Assembly: GCA_004151065.3 (NCBI GenBank)
Contig: NWUY0300028342.1
Span: forward strand, 27,811 to 43,185
DNA from: Larix sibirica
Lineage: Eukaryota > Streptophyta > Pinopsida > Pinales > Pinaceae
Reading direction: 5' to 3'
DNA: 15,375 bases
Under the pieces are notes generated by a model. The model saw nothing but the letters and a program-made list of their open reading frames with translations, made no database searches and was not told where the DNA came from. Numbering within the stretch: the stretch's first letter is position 1; every line of letters starts with the position of its first letter. Positions 1 through 7,899 of the stretch are shown piece by piece. The position numbers and the translations under genes were made by a program.

Positions 1-633
1 CTTGTTCCACTTTCCTTTCTTCTTCCCAATTCTAGGCTGCAAGAACTAATCTTCTTCCTTTTCCTTTGAGGTAGAGGCAAGTCCCTTGTTTCTTCTTGAA
101 TACATTCTGACCAAAACTGATCAAAGGTGGGAATTGACCACGACCACATATCCCTTTCACAAATGGCTTCCATCTGGAGAAAGTCCACTCATAGATGTCA
201 ACACAAGTTCTCTATCAGGGACACTTTCATTAACAGATCCAGTTGATCTTTGATTTGAGCAATCTTCAAGAAGTAAGAAGAAACTGAATCATCCTTGGTG
301 AACTTCACTTGACAGAAGTTGATCTTTAGGGCCAAGATTCGCTAGGGTTCTCATTCTCATAAGTTTCTTCAAGGCATCATACATCTTCTTAGCAGTGTCT
401 TGGCTTGCAATAAGGGGTACAAGATGGATCTTTCACTGAGTCCATCAAGATCCTCATGGCTATGGCTTCATTCTTCTTGTGTCTTGTTCTCTCTGGGCTC
501 CCTCTGGCTCTGGAATATTTTGAGTATATGATCCTTGAGATCATGTTCATTTAGGAGCATAGCATCCTACTCTTCCAAGATGGAAGTTTGAAACTCCCTC
601 CAATCTGTCTTCTACTCTGAGTCCAACAACCAT
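1..633 (-). pseudogene. Ty1-copia gag (UBN2-type), element A, frameshifted and cut by the window edge
   Basis: Gag would form the virus-like particle in which the retrotransposon is reverse transcribed. The likely start is the ATG at 631-633, giving MVVGLRVEDRLEGVSNF, a beginning I associate with plant copia gag. Downstream, in shifted frames, are DAMLLNEHDLKDHIL, then FTKDDSVSSYFLKIAQIKDQ (the conserved Retrotran_gag_2/UBN2 pattern), and near 120-190 PTFDQFWSECIQEETR, matching the usual 'PTFDRLWxxxIQEETR' block. Several stops and at least two frameshifts break the frame. The zinc knuckle expected next would lie beyond the left edge. Identification as copia gag is firm from motif order; the exact lineage is not assigned. 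Confidence 0.75.
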
Positions 634-1108
634 CTTGTTCTGAACTGAAACTGGACTAGCTCAGAAACCCTAGCAGAGAGGGTCAAAAATTGAAACTTGG
701 ATTTGATAAAACTGAATCCACAGGCTAATGTGCCCTCCCAAGGCGAGTTGGATAGACCTCCTTTTCTTCTGGATCTGTGGACAAAACAACTTGTAAACTG
801 AAACCATAATTTCTGCAAAAAATTCAAACTTCACCAAAACTGAAATTTCAGATCTGCAATTTCCCGACCCTAAATTTTTGGACCGTAGATTTTCGGCCCC
901 TGATTTTCTTCCCCTAGATTTTCGGCCCTCAATTTTTAGACCCTAGATTTCCAGCCCATGGTTTTCGGACCCTAGATTTTTGGCCCTCAATTTTTAGACC
1001 CTAGATTTCCAGCCCCTGGTTTTCGGACCCTAGATTTTCGGACCCCGATTTTTGGCCCCTGATTTTTGGAGTAAATCCTTTTGCTTTACACGCATCAGGA
1101 TAGCATGT
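634..1108 (-). other. 5' leader of copia element A
   Basis: This is the stretch between the primer-binding site and the gag start of element A. No convincing protein is encoded; a short open frame at 612-827 overlaps the gag start and carries no recognised motif. Its main content is the CCCTAGATTTT minisatellite listed separately. Leaders of LTR elements commonly carry packaging and dimerisation signals; whether the repeats do so here is inference only. Confidence 0.6.
865..1070. repeat. CCCTAGATTTTCGG minisatellite with 58-bp higher-order unit
   Basis: About fourteen degenerate 14-16 bp units of the form GACCCTAGATTTTCGG or GGCCCCTGATTTTT follow each other. Two adjacent 58-bp blocks (913-970 and 971-1028) differ at only about two positions, so four short units form a higher-order repeat that was duplicated recently. 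On the minus (element-coding) strand the array is rich in GGG and GGGG runs about 11-12 bases apart. Confidence 0.85.
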
Positions 1109-1122
1109 GTGGGCCCATAACC
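1109..1122 (-). promoter_or_regulatory. Primer-binding site of element A (tRNA-iMet anticodon-arm type)
   Basis: The plus-strand bases GTGGGCCCATAACC are identical to the anticodon arm of plant initiator tRNA-Met as I recall it (about positions 27-40, including the CAU anticodon). The site directly abuts the LTR end at 1123, where a PBS must lie. Upstream, 1098-1108 also resembles the preceding D-arm/stem part of that tRNA with two single-base insertions. Known precedent: Drosophila copia and yeast Ty5 prime from a cleaved (half) tRNA-iMet. No 3'-end PBS (TGGTATCAGAGC) is present here. Confidence 0.7.
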
Positions 1123-1444
1123 TGTTAGATTTTAATGATATAATAGTATAATTTTCACATAATCAAGCACAAGAACACAAGAGAGACACAATAGTTTACC
1201 TTGGGAAAACCCAAACTCAGGAAAAACCCAGCAAACCTTTCTTACTCAAAGATTCAATACATAATACAAGTACATCGGATATGAAAGTGATTTATATCAA
1301 GAGAGATCATAAATAGAGAAGATACAAAAGAAAGAGCCCCAAAAATCAATCTTCTACAACCCTGCAATCTTCTTCTCTCCCTCTTGCACACCTGAGTAGC
1401 AGTCTTTAGCGAATTGGTTTCTTATCCAAATGAGGAGCGCGTCA

Positions 1445-1456
1445 TATTTATTTATA
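1445..1456 (-). promoter_or_regulatory. TATA-like box in LTR A
   Basis: On the minus strand this reads TATAAATAAATA, about 145 bases into the LTR. That is a suitable position for the U3 promoter, and transcription would be expected to start about 30 bases further on, near 1415-1420. This rests on sequence match and position only. Confidence 0.45.
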
Positions 1457-1483
1457 ATGGTTTTCTAGCTGACTTTTTCACTA

Positions 1484-1587
1484 GGGCCGACTTATCATTT
1501 GGGTGATTGGGCCAACTTTCCTGGGGCAATTTTACCTAGTGTTTCCTGTGGGGCCGACTTAGCTAGTGAGGATACCTCACGTAGCTA
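1484..1587 (-). promoter_or_regulatory. U3 motif repeats and hairpin in LTR A
   Basis: Three copies of GGGCC(G/A)ACTT lie at 1484-1493, 1509-1518 and 1551-1560. The last runs into an inverted repeat at 1560-1587 (TAGCTAGTGAGG, loop ATA, CCTCACGTAGCTA; arms of 12 with one extra base). All are in the presumed U3, upstream of the TATA-like box, where copia enhancer motifs usually lie. A regulatory role is inferred. Confidence 0.4.
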
Positions 1588-1599
1588 CAAACATCAACA

Positions 1600-3691
1600 A
1601 TTGTTGCTTATGAAAAGAACATCTTCTTCCCTGTTTTGTTTAGGAAATCTTATTATGGTGCTTCTATAGTCACGTGCTATGTGTCCATAATTATTACACT
1701 TATAGCATTCAATATTGTAATCAAGTAAGGGAGAAAATGAATTGTATTTTCTATCAGCAAACCCATAAGAACTTATGGTTTCATTGCTCACGTAATCATC
1801 CCTTGAGGTGGTGTTAAAACACCTCTGTTTCTATTTCTCACATGGACACTTCTTATATAATCTCTACAATCTATTGCTTCAAGACCAAAATTATTGCAAG
1901 AAAATAAATAACCAAAGAAGAGATTTTGGTACCGGAATGTAAAAGGTATTCTTGGTGGAACAACTCTTTTGTACTCATTCTTGTCGCTTTTGTAAGAAGA
2001 ATCACGTTTAAGTTGGTCATTATTTCATTTCCTACTATTTCTTTCATTGATGATAGTCAACCTTTGAGAATATTAACATAACTTTTGGGTTCTTCTTCAT
2101 TTTTTTCTTTTTCGATGGATTTATAGTCTTAGCGTTTGCAATTTATTCAGGGGTATTCTGATTCTCATCATAGCCAAGACCCGTTTTGATGAATGGTGAC
2201 CTTTGGTAACTTAGAATTTAATTTAAAGTTCCAGTGCTCTTCAAAATGCTATTTAATTGAACATTTGACTTCTCCAATTCCTTTCTTAGTGAGACAACTT
2301 CAGACTTTAATATTTCACATTTCTTAGTGAGACAACTTCAAACTTTAATCTTTCACATTTCTTAGTGAGACAACTTCAGACTTTAATCTTTCACATATTT
2401 ATTCTTTCCCTTGAGTTACTTCTCACTACTTCTTCTATCCTTTTTTCCTTTTCTAGTTGAGCCTTCAGGCTGATAATTGTATTTTTTGTTTCATCAATAT
2501 CATGATCCTTCTTTCCATGTTTCTACAGTTGTTCCCTCTGCTCTATATTATTTTTTCTCAGCATGTCAATTTCTTCTAATGAATTGACGAGTTCCACTTC
2601 AAGATTAACTTCTCCATCAATTTATTCTTATTTTGAATCTAATTTTTCTTTCTGATTACCTTCAATTTATTTATTAGTAGACTCTACATCCATGGCTATG
2701 AAGAGAAATTCTTCTTTGTCAATGTCAGAATCATATCACCACTTTCTTCAGAAGAGTCACTATAATATTTATAGTATTTTTTTTCTTCTTGGCATGTTTT
2801 CTGTTGTTTCTATAAGGTTTGCTTCCTTTCTTATTGTTAATATCAGTTATTTATCATCACTATCTTCCCTTTCTTCTTATAGACACTTAGCAGCTAAATG
2901 TCCTATTTTACCACAATTGAAACATTTAAAGGGTAGTTTACGTTTGAATTTGACTGATCCCCTTTTTAGCTTTCTCACCAATTGTGCTTCCTCTATATCT
3001 GATTCATAGCTAGAATAATCACAGGATTTTTGTCCTTTAGTCTTCTTTGATTCTTTGAAATCTGCTTCCTTCTATAATGTATTTTCTTTTTATGTCCTCA
3101 TCTCGTAGGCTATAAGGATCTCATGTAATTCATCAATTTTCATTTTATCAAGTTCCCTGATTTATTTAATGAAAAATACTTTGGAATTAAATATTAAGGG
3201 GAGTGACCTTACCAACTTTTGTACTATCATCGGTTCTTTAATTTTTCACCAAGTCCTCTGATGGAGTTGACAATTTCATCCACACAGAAGAGATAGGCTA
3301 TAACATTTTCTTCATCTTTCATTTTTAGATCCTCGAACTGTCCTCTATGAGTTTGGAGCTCTACCTTCTTAACATTTTCATCACCTTCATATATATTTTG
3401 ATGCTTGTCCCATATTTATTTTGTTGATTCACAATGCATCACTTTGACAAACTCGGTTTCTAATCAACCACATAAAATGGCGTTCATAGATTTTTCATTA
3501 TTTTCACTAATATTCTTCCCACTCGTATCTGATGGTGGTGTCTTTGGGGATGTATAACCAGTTATGAATTATTTCCAGATATCAAACCCAAGATCACTTA
3601 TATATGTTCACATCCTTATGCTCCAAAATGCATAGTTTGTTCCATCGAACAATGGAGCCCTGCTTGTGGAGAAACCTTCCCGGCAAGCCAT
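1600..3691 (-). pseudogene. Ty1-copia gag with two zinc knuckles, element B, broken
   Basis: The nucleocapsid/capsid polyprotein starts at the ATG 3689-3691 with MACREGFSTSRAPLFDG and NYAFWSIRM. UBN2-type blocks follow in changing frames: IWDKHQNIYEGDENVKK, THRGQFEDLKMKDEEN, KLVRSLPL, IDELHEIL.AYEMRT and LVRKLKRGS. Zinc knuckle 1 (CFNCGKIGHLAAKC, CX2CX4HX4C) is at 2924-2883 and intact. Next come a charged, probably coiled-coil linker containing CERLKSEVVSLR, an ILSYQRSPFIKTGLGYDE block near 2150-2230, and knuckle 2 at 1707-1666 (CYKCNNYGHIARDY), whose last Cys is Tyr. Multiple stops, frameshifts and a 38-bp triplication disable it. It ends artificially at the insertion of element A; the last residues before the stop are LFISNNC. 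Confidence 0.85.
2283..2396. repeat. 38-bp tandem triplication inside gag B
   Basis: Three almost identical 38-bp copies (2283-2320, 2321-2358, 2359-2396), each beginning TTCTTAGTGAGACAACTTCA, lie in the coiled-coil linker. The unit length is not a multiple of three, so each added copy shifts the gag frame; this expansion postdates coding function. Copies differ by only one or two bases. Confidence 0.9.
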
Positions 3692-3743
3692 GTGTGCTCC
3701 CAAGATCTTACCTTCCAATGGTTAGATTGTTTTCAAATGAAGT

Positions 3744-3756
3744 TGCTTTGATATCA
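3744..3756 (-). promoter_or_regulatory. Primer-binding site of element B (tRNA-iMet 3'-end type)
   Basis: The plus strand TGCTTTGATATCA matches the reverse complement of the canonical plant PBS (GGCTCTGATACCA) at 10 of 13 positions. It lies 2 bases from the LTR edge at 3759 and about 50 bases before the gag start, where a PBS belongs. The three differences fit decay by transitions and transversion. Confidence 0.7.
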
Positions 3757-3968
3757 TATGATTATACTGAGAGGGGCGGTGAATCAGTATAAGACCTCCT
3801 TTTGCTTTAGACAAGCATTCTTCAATCATTCATTGACTATGAAATAGTAAACACATCTAAACACAAATCATAGCACAAATAATTTAATGTGGAAACTCTT
3901 TCAAGAGAAAACCATAAAAAATTATCTGTGTAAATTTATGTAGGCACAAACATACAATTACAAAGTTT

Positions 3969-4093
3969 GTAGGCACCAACCTATAGGAAACACCAATCTT
4001 CTCAGCTGAGCACCAACTCAACAAGATCTTCTGTAGTCACCAACCTACAGGAGACACCAATCTGCTCAAATGAGCACCAAATCAGTAAGATAC
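3969..4093. repeat. 64-bp tandem duplication in LTR B
   Basis: Two units begin GTAGGCACCAACCTATAGG (3969) and GTAGTCACCAACCTACAGG (4033). Each is followed by AAACACCAATCT-like and GAGCACCAA-like blocks. The period is 64 bp and the copies are clearly diverged. Confidence 0.8.
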
Positions 4094-4131
4094 AAATAGG
4101 ATCAAATATGTTGATATAATATTCTTGAAAG

Positions 4132-4374
4132 TTTGAAATCTGCTCCAAAATCAACCTTTAAAACATCTTCAAAACTATTACAATATCACTTTGAAATCTA
4201 CTCCAAAATTAGTCCTTAAAAAATCTCCAAAACTGTCACAAGACCAATTTGAAATCTAGTCCAAAATCATCCTTATATCAGCCCTTAAAACATCTCCAAA
4301 GCTGTCACAAGATCACCTTGAAATCTTCCCCAAAATCATCCCTTAAAACTATCCTAAACTATCAAAAGATCACC
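4132..4374. repeat. 58-bp tandem array in LTR B, about four copies
   Basis: Units begin TTTGAAATCTGCTCCAAAAT-like at 4132, 4190, 4248 and 4317. Each contains CTTAAAACATCTCCAAAACT and CACAAGATCACC variants. The period is 58 bp except for the third unit, which carries an 11-base insertion (69 bp). Divergence between copies is moderate. Confidence 0.88.
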
Positions 4375-4624
4375 CTTTCTTGCTGTCATAGTAACCTTGA
4401 GAGTTGCGCCTTGTTTGCCCTTTAAAACTAGGAAAATTAGCCCTTAGAAACCAATCTCTTTAATCCTCAACACGCTTCCCTAATTTTAGACCCAATATTA
4501 CTTGCTTGTCTTGAAAATTGTGCCCCTTTTATGTTTATTTATATTGTTTTAAGTCACCTTTATGGGACCGGCCTATAGTTTATGGTTGGGTCGAACTTGC
4601 ATTTTTGAAAGGCTATTTTAACAT

Positions 4625-4720
4625 TGTTTATCTTCATTTGGCATCTTAACTTCATATGTTTATCTTCATTTGGCATCTCAAATTCATGTGTTTATCTTCA
4701 TTTGGCACCTTAGCTTCTTC
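4625..4720. repeat. 32-bp tandem array in LTR B, three copies
   Basis: Three 32-bp units begin at 4625, 4657 and 4689, each with TGTTTATCTTCATTTGGCA. The third runs into TTAGCTTCTTCTTGGACATC. The array is close to the outer (U3) end of the LTR, so the copies could be promoter-proximal; function is unknown. Confidence 0.85.
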
Positions 4721-4837
4721 TTGGACATCAATATCATCTACAATCTCCCTCTGACAACAATATCTTCAACAATCTTCATCTTGGACCACTGTAGTCTCCC
4801 CTTTCCTTTGACATCAATGACAACAATATTTCCAACA

Positions 4838-5270
4838 ATACAAGGGTGACCTACCTGGATAGAGTCATAGAATTAAGAGATCAATTTTCTACCATAAGGG
4901 AAAAAAGTGGAGAATATAGAGTTGGTGTCCACTGCCTTGAATGCACTCTCTCCATCTTGGAAACCTTTTGTTCAAGTTGTTTGTGTTGGTAAGCATTTGA
5001 CTAACTTTGAAAAGCCTTAGGATAACCTTGTGCAAGAAGAGATCATCTTCGAGTCATGTTCAAATAAAAAATGAAGTAGAAAACCCAATGATTTTTGGGA
5101 GGGCGAGGAAGGGAAACAAAAAATGATACAAAAAGGGTAAGAAGGAAGATTCAATCCAAGGTAATACAGATTCGAGTAAGGTAAAATGTAATTATGATCA
5201 ACCATAGAATGACAAAGATAAGAATTTATCTTGTAATTATTGGGAGAGAAGAAGAATATGGTTTTGTAGC
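4838..5270 (+). pseudogene. Ty1-copia gag fragment, element C, interrupted by element B
   Basis: On the plus strand, 4846-4990 encodes VTYLDRVIELRDQFSTIREK followed by LECTLSILETF, which follows the copia gag pattern 'YLxKVxELRDQLxxIGEK ... LNxLPSSWETF'. After a frameshift, 4994-5060 reads HLTNFEKP, a stop, and DNLVQEEI, matching 'LPTFExLWDxLIQEET'. A third frame gives a lysine-rich stretch (KGNKK, YKKGKKED) leading to SKVKC, where the zinc knuckle should begin. A possible ruined knuckle (CNYW...FC) is at 5232-5267. The 5' half of gag is missing exactly at B's LTR edge. Identification rests on the order of the blocks over about 130 codons, in three frames. Confidence 0.62.
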
Positions 5271-6670
5271 ATTTGGAAACCTTGATGCTACTTGTTATGT
5301 TTGTTGTGGAGAATAAGAGGAGACATCATGAACACATGTGGCCTGCAAGTGTAGGTGCTTGGCAAGGAGGACTTGTTGGTCTTGATGCTAGCTTGTTGAA
5401 AATCTTTGGTGAAATGACCATATTTGGTTAGAAGTGATTCCTAGCTAGGATTTAATGGCTATGGTTTTTTATGGTTTCTATAACTAGGGTTTGGAAATTG
5501 ATTTGTTCCAACTTTGTGATAACTTGTGGTATATAATTGCATTTCATCTCTTGTATGTATATGTAGTTTTCAACAATCCAAATATCGTGTACTTGCATAT
5601 TTGAATTTCAACTTATGTTATATTCTCAATTGAGTATATTCCATAATTTATTGTCCATGTGAATTCAACATAGCATATTGTTGAACTAGATAAGTTTTTT
5701 AACACATATCTTGAAGATAAAGGAGTGTATTTATTGTTGTTATAATTTGTTGTTATAAGACAATATTTTATATGCATATAAAAGTATACCTTAGGAGTTG
5801 AAGCATTATGGAATTGAAGTACACCTGTCTAGTATTCATTATCTTGGGCTATCATGTGACATTGGGTTGAAGAGAAGTGAAATATTGTTGTTCTAATTTA
5901 ATATTTTACATCAACAAGGATAAAGTTCATAGGGAATAGATCTAAGAAACCTCACAATTGAGGTGAAATTTCAAGTGTCATTTCAAAGAAATTTTCACAA
6001 GTAGTACTTTATCTAGTTTCAACATATTTGATATTGGAATTATGGATACCTTGAATATATGGGTTTGTTCTATGTTCCCTTAAAACAATCATGTTATTAT
6101 GATATCGAGAAATGATCATATGAAATCCATCTACACTAATATAACACCAACTAAATGTTGTCATTCATGTTCCATAATAAAGGAATATTTCCCTAAATCC
6201 ATATCAATTTACCTAAAATCTACAGATAGTGCAGATTCAAGATGTGCACATGGATACAACAAGATCCTTTATTTGGCCAATCATTTTTCCATGGAAAAAA
6301 GTGTAATTTTAATCATATGTTAACAAAATTACATTTGCATAATGCATGTTTCCATGTATTTCCAGTCTGTTTCCCATTGGGTCATGTAAAAGTTTCAAAA
6401 GAAATTGTTCCATCACAAAAAACGTATGAGCCCCATCAAGACCATAAAGGTCTATACAAGTATATAAAAAAACAAAAAACATGCAGATCCCATGAAAAGG
6501 ACCATAATTTCTTACAATATCAGTGTCTATGCAAAATAATTTGTAGGTACAGGTCCAGTGCATAAAGAAAAAACCATGAAGTATATCGCTAAATCTGTTG
6601 TGTTTGAGAAAAATTAGTTCATGCAATTCTACTGAGATACCAAACCATCGATGAAAGGACGATGATAGTA
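5271..6670. other. No recognisable gene; may include the LINE 3' tail
   Basis: AT-rich sequence. Open frames of about 60-107 codons at 5017-5205, 6099-6323, 6242-6565 and 6309-6626 overlap one another or the element C fragment and show no known motif or domain. The stretch next to 6670 should hold the 3' untranslated region of the minus-strand LINE. However, I see no long plus-strand T-run marking its poly(A) end, so its boundary is undefined. Confidence 0.5.
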
Positions 6671-7279
6671 TTAAAAAAAGGTCTCATTATGTGCTTCAAT
6701 AATCTTACACTGTCCAAAATTTAAGAGCAACTCATCCTTGGAGAGTTTATTTGCAATGGCATTCCGCTCCATGTAGACATGACGACATGCATAAGAATAA
6801 AAAATATCCAACAGTCGATGCACCTCTTCTATCAAAGTAAGAAGAAACATATTTTGACAATTTTGAACTTTGTTTATCCAATTTATGACATTCATAAAGT
6901 CACCAAAAACTTGTATGGACTTGCACTCCTTTTCTTTGGCAAAGCATAATAGAAGTTTTAGAGCCATAATTTCAGCATAGTTGTTTGTATTGTTCCCCAA
7001 GCCCATTTGTATTTTGACAAATACAAAATCAGACAAAAATAGAACAGCACCGCCAACACAATTTTGATTTTGTGATGCACCGTCAAAGAAATCCTAGGGA
7101 AGGTCCTTATTTACAATCTCTTCTTGAACTATTCTAACAACTGGAGTATTCTTTTGTTGAGGAAAATATGACAAAATATCTAAGCTTTGGTTTGAGATAA
7201 GTTCAAGAACATAAGGCTTTTCTTGAAAGATAGTACGGTTCCTTGCTATCCATAGACCCCAAATTATAATTAGAGGCAA
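6671..7279 (-). pseudogene. LINE ORF2: C-terminal RNase H-like domain (RVT_3) with upstream linker
   Basis: Would degrade the RNA strand of the RNA-DNA hybrid. The linker reads LIIIWGLWIARNRTIFQEK, as between zf-RVT and RNase H in plant LINEs. After a stop at 7094-7096, in the same frame, come DFFDGAS (first catalytic Asp, 7084-7082), GLGNNTNNYAE (catalytic Glu, 6973-6971), IQVFGDF (second Asp, 6901-6899, where a Ser usually follows) and RNAIANKLSKDEL, where the fourth acidic position is Asn. The domain is about 135 codons, near the usual length, and ends with a stop at 6671-6673. Apart from the single stop at 7094 the frame is open, making it the best-kept part of the LINE. Confidence 0.85.
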
Positions 7280-7379
7280 AGATCAAATAGTTGCAATATA
7301 TGAATTGGAAGACCAAGACTTCCATGCTACCTCCACATTTTCCCCATCCTAGACTAAGTTCATGTTCAACCTTCTCTTA

Positions 7380-7584
7380 TTATCGTTCCAAGTCTGGACA
7401 ATAAATGGACATGTTAGGAAAGATGAGTAGCTGATTCAACTCCATTTCTGCACAATGCACATTAGCCCGGCCCTTCAATTGATCTTTTGGCCATTCTGTC
7501 CCATGTCGGAATCTTGTTTTCCAAGGTGCACCACATATAAAAATGTGCTTTCTAAGGACATCTGGATTTCCAAATTCCCTTCCA
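7380..7584 (-). pseudogene. LINE ORF2: zf-RVT zinc-binding segment
   Basis: Starting at 7584, the minus strand reads WKGIWKSRCP, a stop, KAHFYMW, then IPTWDRMAKRSIEGPG, a stop, and CALCRNGVESATHL. This is the zf-RVT pattern of plant LINEs (WxxIWK..P.K...W, then CxxC...E...HL..C). After a +1 shift it continues CPFIVQTWNDNKRR, supplying the final Cys. The domain lies between the RT and the RNase H and is thought to bind nucleic acid. Two stops and a frameshift disable it. Confidence 0.75.
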
Positions 7585-7899
7585 CCACCACACAGGTTAT
7601 CCATCTTGAGTATTTGATATCATGTTTTGATAGCCCAATTTTGGTGTATATCGTCCATGAGGGGTCTTAATTCAGATTAACTCATCAGGCATGTCTGTTA
7701 ATCGAAAAAAATTTACTCGGAGGGCATTAAGGAAACTGTTCCAACTGGAGAATCCCTACCAATTCTATAGGCAAGGCCTTCTTCGATAATTGATATAGAG
7801 CTAAGTGTAGCCTTCCATATGGTTGAAACCGCTTTCCTTATTTTATTTGTATTCCTTATCCAATCAATTAAAGATTATGGGGTAGTATATTTGTGAGTA

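Larger units (their letters stand above)
1..1599 (-). mobile_element. Ty1-copia LTR retrotransposon A, 5' part (LTR, PBS, leader, gag)
   Basis: Reading on the minus strand, the order is 5' LTR (1599-1123), PBS (1122-1109), a leader of about 475 bp with a minisatellite, then gag from 633 off the left edge. This is the normal layout of the 5' end of a Ty1-copia element. The LTR is bounded by TG and CA, and the PBS abuts it. The element interrupts the gag of a second copia element (B) at 1599/1600, so A is the younger insertion. The pol genes and the 3' LTR lie outside the window, so age and target-site duplication cannot be measured; the right flank begins ATTGT (1600-1604). Gag is frameshifted, so this copy is non-autonomous. 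Confidence 0.8.
1123..1599 (-). repeat. 5' LTR of copia element A (477 bp)
   Basis: Bounds are TGTTAGATTTTAATG at 1123 and ACATCAACA ending at 1599, so both ends carry TGTT/AACA inverted termini. The lower edge abuts the PBS, and the upper edge coincides with the interruption of element B's gag. On the coding strand the LTR begins TGTTGATG, followed by U3 with a hairpin and GGGCCGACTT motifs, then a TATA-like box at 1456-1445. The part near 1190-1235 with GGGAAAACCC and GGAAAAACCC is of a kind often seen in plant copia LTRs. The partner LTR is outside the window, so the call rests on ends, PBS and layout. Confidence 0.75.
1600..4837 (-). mobile_element. Ty1-copia LTR retrotransposon B, 5' part (LTR, PBS, gag), interrupted by A
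   Basis: On the minus strand the order is LTR (4837-3759), PBS (3756-3744), a leader of about 50 bases, and gag from 3691 to 1600. There element A breaks in. The remaining gag-pol and the 3' LTR would lie left of A, outside the window. The short PBS-to-gag distance and the gag beginning MACREGFSTSRAPLFDG are familiar for a widespread plant copia group with two zinc knuckles. Gag has many stops and frameshifts, so the copy is dead. B's LTR ends inside a plus-strand gag fragment (C), suggesting B inserted into C. Confidence 0.8.
3759..4837 (-). repeat. 5' LTR of copia element B (1079 bp)
   Basis: The LTR starts at TGATTATACTGAGAGGGGCG (3759) next to the PBS and ends in ...TTTCCAACA at 4837. 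On the coding strand it opens TGTTGGAAATATTGTTGTCA followed by TTGATGTCAAAGG, a start I recognise from plant copia LTRs. The GAGAGGGGCGGTGAATCAGT segment at the 3' end is also typical. Internally it carries three tandem arrays (3969-4093, 4132-4374, 4625-4720). The second LTR copy is not in the window, so boundaries rest on termini, PBS and the adjoining gag fragment. Confidence 0.75.

Noticed and set aside
2692-3009. Plus-strand open frame of 105 codons
   Set aside because: It lies antisense to gag B; its RHLAAKC string is the reverse reading of the zinc-knuckle region. Composition is low-complexity Ser/Leu.
2283-4720. CRISPR-like reading of the regular short repeats
   Set aside because: The repeats are head-to-tail without unique spacers, lie inside retrotransposon parts, and the sequence is eukaryotic.
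6099-6626. Overlapping open frames on both strands (74, 107 and 105 codons)
   Set aside because: No domain or motif is recognised, they overlap on opposite strands, and their composition looks AT-driven.
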